Assembly (NCBI GenBank): GCA_965262785.1
Contig: OZ253559.1
Coordinates: 992,001 to 1,056,000 of the forward strand
DNA length: 64,000 bases
Direction: 5' to 3'
Source of the DNA: G965218495 sp965262785
Lineage (GTDB): Bacteria > Bacteroidota > Rhodothermia > Rhodothermales > Bin80
The notes beneath the pieces were generated by a model. It saw only the letters and a program-made list of their open reading frames with translations. It was not told the DNA's origin and ran no database searches. Every line of letters begins with the position of its first letter. Within the stretch, counting starts at the first letter, position 1. Of the stretch, positions 63,207-64,000 are shown piece by piece. The position numbers and the translations under genes were made by a program.

Positions 63207-63303
63207 AGCCACAGTGCTTCCTCGGCCGGCCGGCGGATCCCCGAGGATGTGGCCGGTGACTTCGGCGAAAGGTGGTACGGGGTACGGCGTAAGTCTCCTG
63301 TGG

Positions 63304-63630
63304 TTACGCCTCGCCGACGGTGCCGCCCCCGAACTGGATGGGCTGGTCCCGCACGGAGCGCTCCGGGACCGTGCCGTATGCCTTTTCGTAGCGTGCGATG
63401 TTGTCGCCCAGCGCCCGGAGGAAGCGCTTCGCATGCTGTGGCGTAACGATAATGCGGCTATGCACACGCGCTGATTTGATGCCTGGCATAATACGTATGA
63501 AGTCGAGGATGAACTCCTCCGGAGAATGCGCGATCATGACGAGGTTCGAGTACTCGCCGTCCGCGACGGATTCGGTCAGCTCTATGCTGCGTTGCCCCTC
63601 CTTGGGGTCAGGCGTTTCGTTTTCTGCCAT
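63304..63630 (-). CDS. DUF3467 protein
   Basis: This 108-residue protein is the small DUF3467 family common in Bacteroidota. Conserved blocks are YSNLVMIAHSPEEFILDFIR, ARVHSRIIVTPQHAKRFLRA and LGDNIARYEKAYGTV. The role is unknown, though relatives are linked to DNA-dependent processes in annotation only. It lies 60 bp after the partial cysteine synthase/CBS gene, on the same strand. Confidence 0.9.
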   Translation of the reverse strand: MAENETPDPKEGQRSIELTESVADGEYSNLVMIAHSPEEFILDFIRIMPGIKSARVHSRIIVTPQHAKRFLRALGDNIARYEKAYGTVPERSVRDQPIQFGGGTVGEA

Positions 63631-63690
63631 TGTGCCAGGGTATGTGGTTGAGGCTGTTTCCCGACTGTTCGGGTAGGTGCCTGCGACACG

Positions 63691-64000
63691 CTACAGCAGG
63701 TTGTGCATTCGCATCCAGTCGTCATTGTACGTTTTGCGAAGGTAACGAAAACCGCTGTCAGGCAAGATCACCACCGCCACGTTGTCCGAGGACAGCGTAG
63801 CCAGGTTTTCCCGCATCCACTGCAGCGCACCGGCCATCGCGAGCCCGCTGGACTGTCCGGCGAAGATGCCTTCTTCACGGGCTAGGCGCCGCGCCATCTG
63901 CATGGTCTGCTTATCGTTGACCCGGGTATAGTCATCTAGGAGGCCAAAGTCCATATTCTTTGCCATGATGTCTTCGCCGGCACCTTCGGTGAGGTAAGGT
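63691..64000 (-). CDS. PLP-dependent cysteine synthase / cystathionine beta-synthase family, 3' end only
   Basis: The gene runs off the right edge; only about the last 103 codons are visible, ending MRMHNLL. The visible part includes LTEGAGEDIMAKNMDFGLLD, GIFAGQSSGLAMAGALQWM and VVILPDSGFRYLRKTYNDDW. This matches the C-terminal region of PLP-dependent beta-family enzymes that form or use cysteine or cystathionine. The catalytic lysine and the PLP-binding start are outside the window, so the exact enzyme cannot be assigned. Confidence 0.85.
   Translation of the reverse strand, partial: PYLTEGAGEDIMAKNMDFGLLDDYTRVNDKQTMQMARRLAREEGIFAGQSSGLAMAGALQWMRENLATLSSDNVAVVILPDSGFRYLRKTYNDDWMRMHNLL

Overview
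The window looks like chromosome from a GC-rich member of the Bacteroidota/Rhodothermota group. The evidence is gene content: a fused aspartokinase-diaminopimelate decarboxylase, a NagB-LmbE fusion, a short GT5 glycogen-synthase-like gene followed by a DUF4270 lipoprotein, an ATP synthase cluster without beta and epsilon, DUF3467, bactofilin, and LptD/LptF-type outer-membrane genes. The lineage is inferred from content and synteny; there is no rRNA in the window.

Layout. 1-2544: lysine-pathway fusion gene cut by the left edge. 2545-14598: accessory region with an amber-interrupted IS1634/IS4-like transposase gene, two nested IS21-family elements with exact target duplications, and two Sel1-repeat proteins. 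14599-24782: WYL regulator, TRAP membrane subunits, a second (intact) IS1634-like transposase, an inverted TRAP receptor gene, a short-chain dehydrogenase, a class-III aminotransferase and an FGGY kinase. 24782-24998: two tRNA-Ser genes. 25412-33712 (minus strand): a secreted beta-propeller protein, then the ATP synthase genes (a, c, b, delta, alpha, gamma, with AtpI- and AtpZ-like proteins), bactofilin and an M23 peptidase. 33963-39356: DUF721, a GluQRS-like synthetase, a TolC-like protein and a TonB-dependent receptor. 39431-46115: a two-gene IS256-like element, an ISXO2 transposase fragment inside a truncated secreted-protein gene, a DUF1080 protein and gene-poor DNA. 46116-64000: mostly housekeeping genes: msrA, nagB-lmbE, glgA-like, DUF4270, an outer-membrane protein, two tandem near-identical TPR genes, eno, ftsB/divIC, a ROK kinase, lptD, a GNAT-sucC pair, lptF/G, DUF3467 and a partial cysteine synthase/CBS gene.

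The most unusual item is the IS256-like element. Its transposase (41054-39741) is preceded, through a TGATG stop/start overlap, by a 322-residue protein that aligns along the transposase catalytic core but has lost all three acidic residues. This looks like a catalytically dead paralogue carried by the same element, whose inverted ends (about 39431 and 42110) enclose both genes. Other points worth a second look are the IS21-in-IS21 nest, from which the interrupted istA can be rebuilt exactly in frame; a tandem gene pair sharing a tract of about 988 bp that reads as identical beside diverged 5' parts; and an encoded tRNA CCA end that overlaps a kinase start codon.
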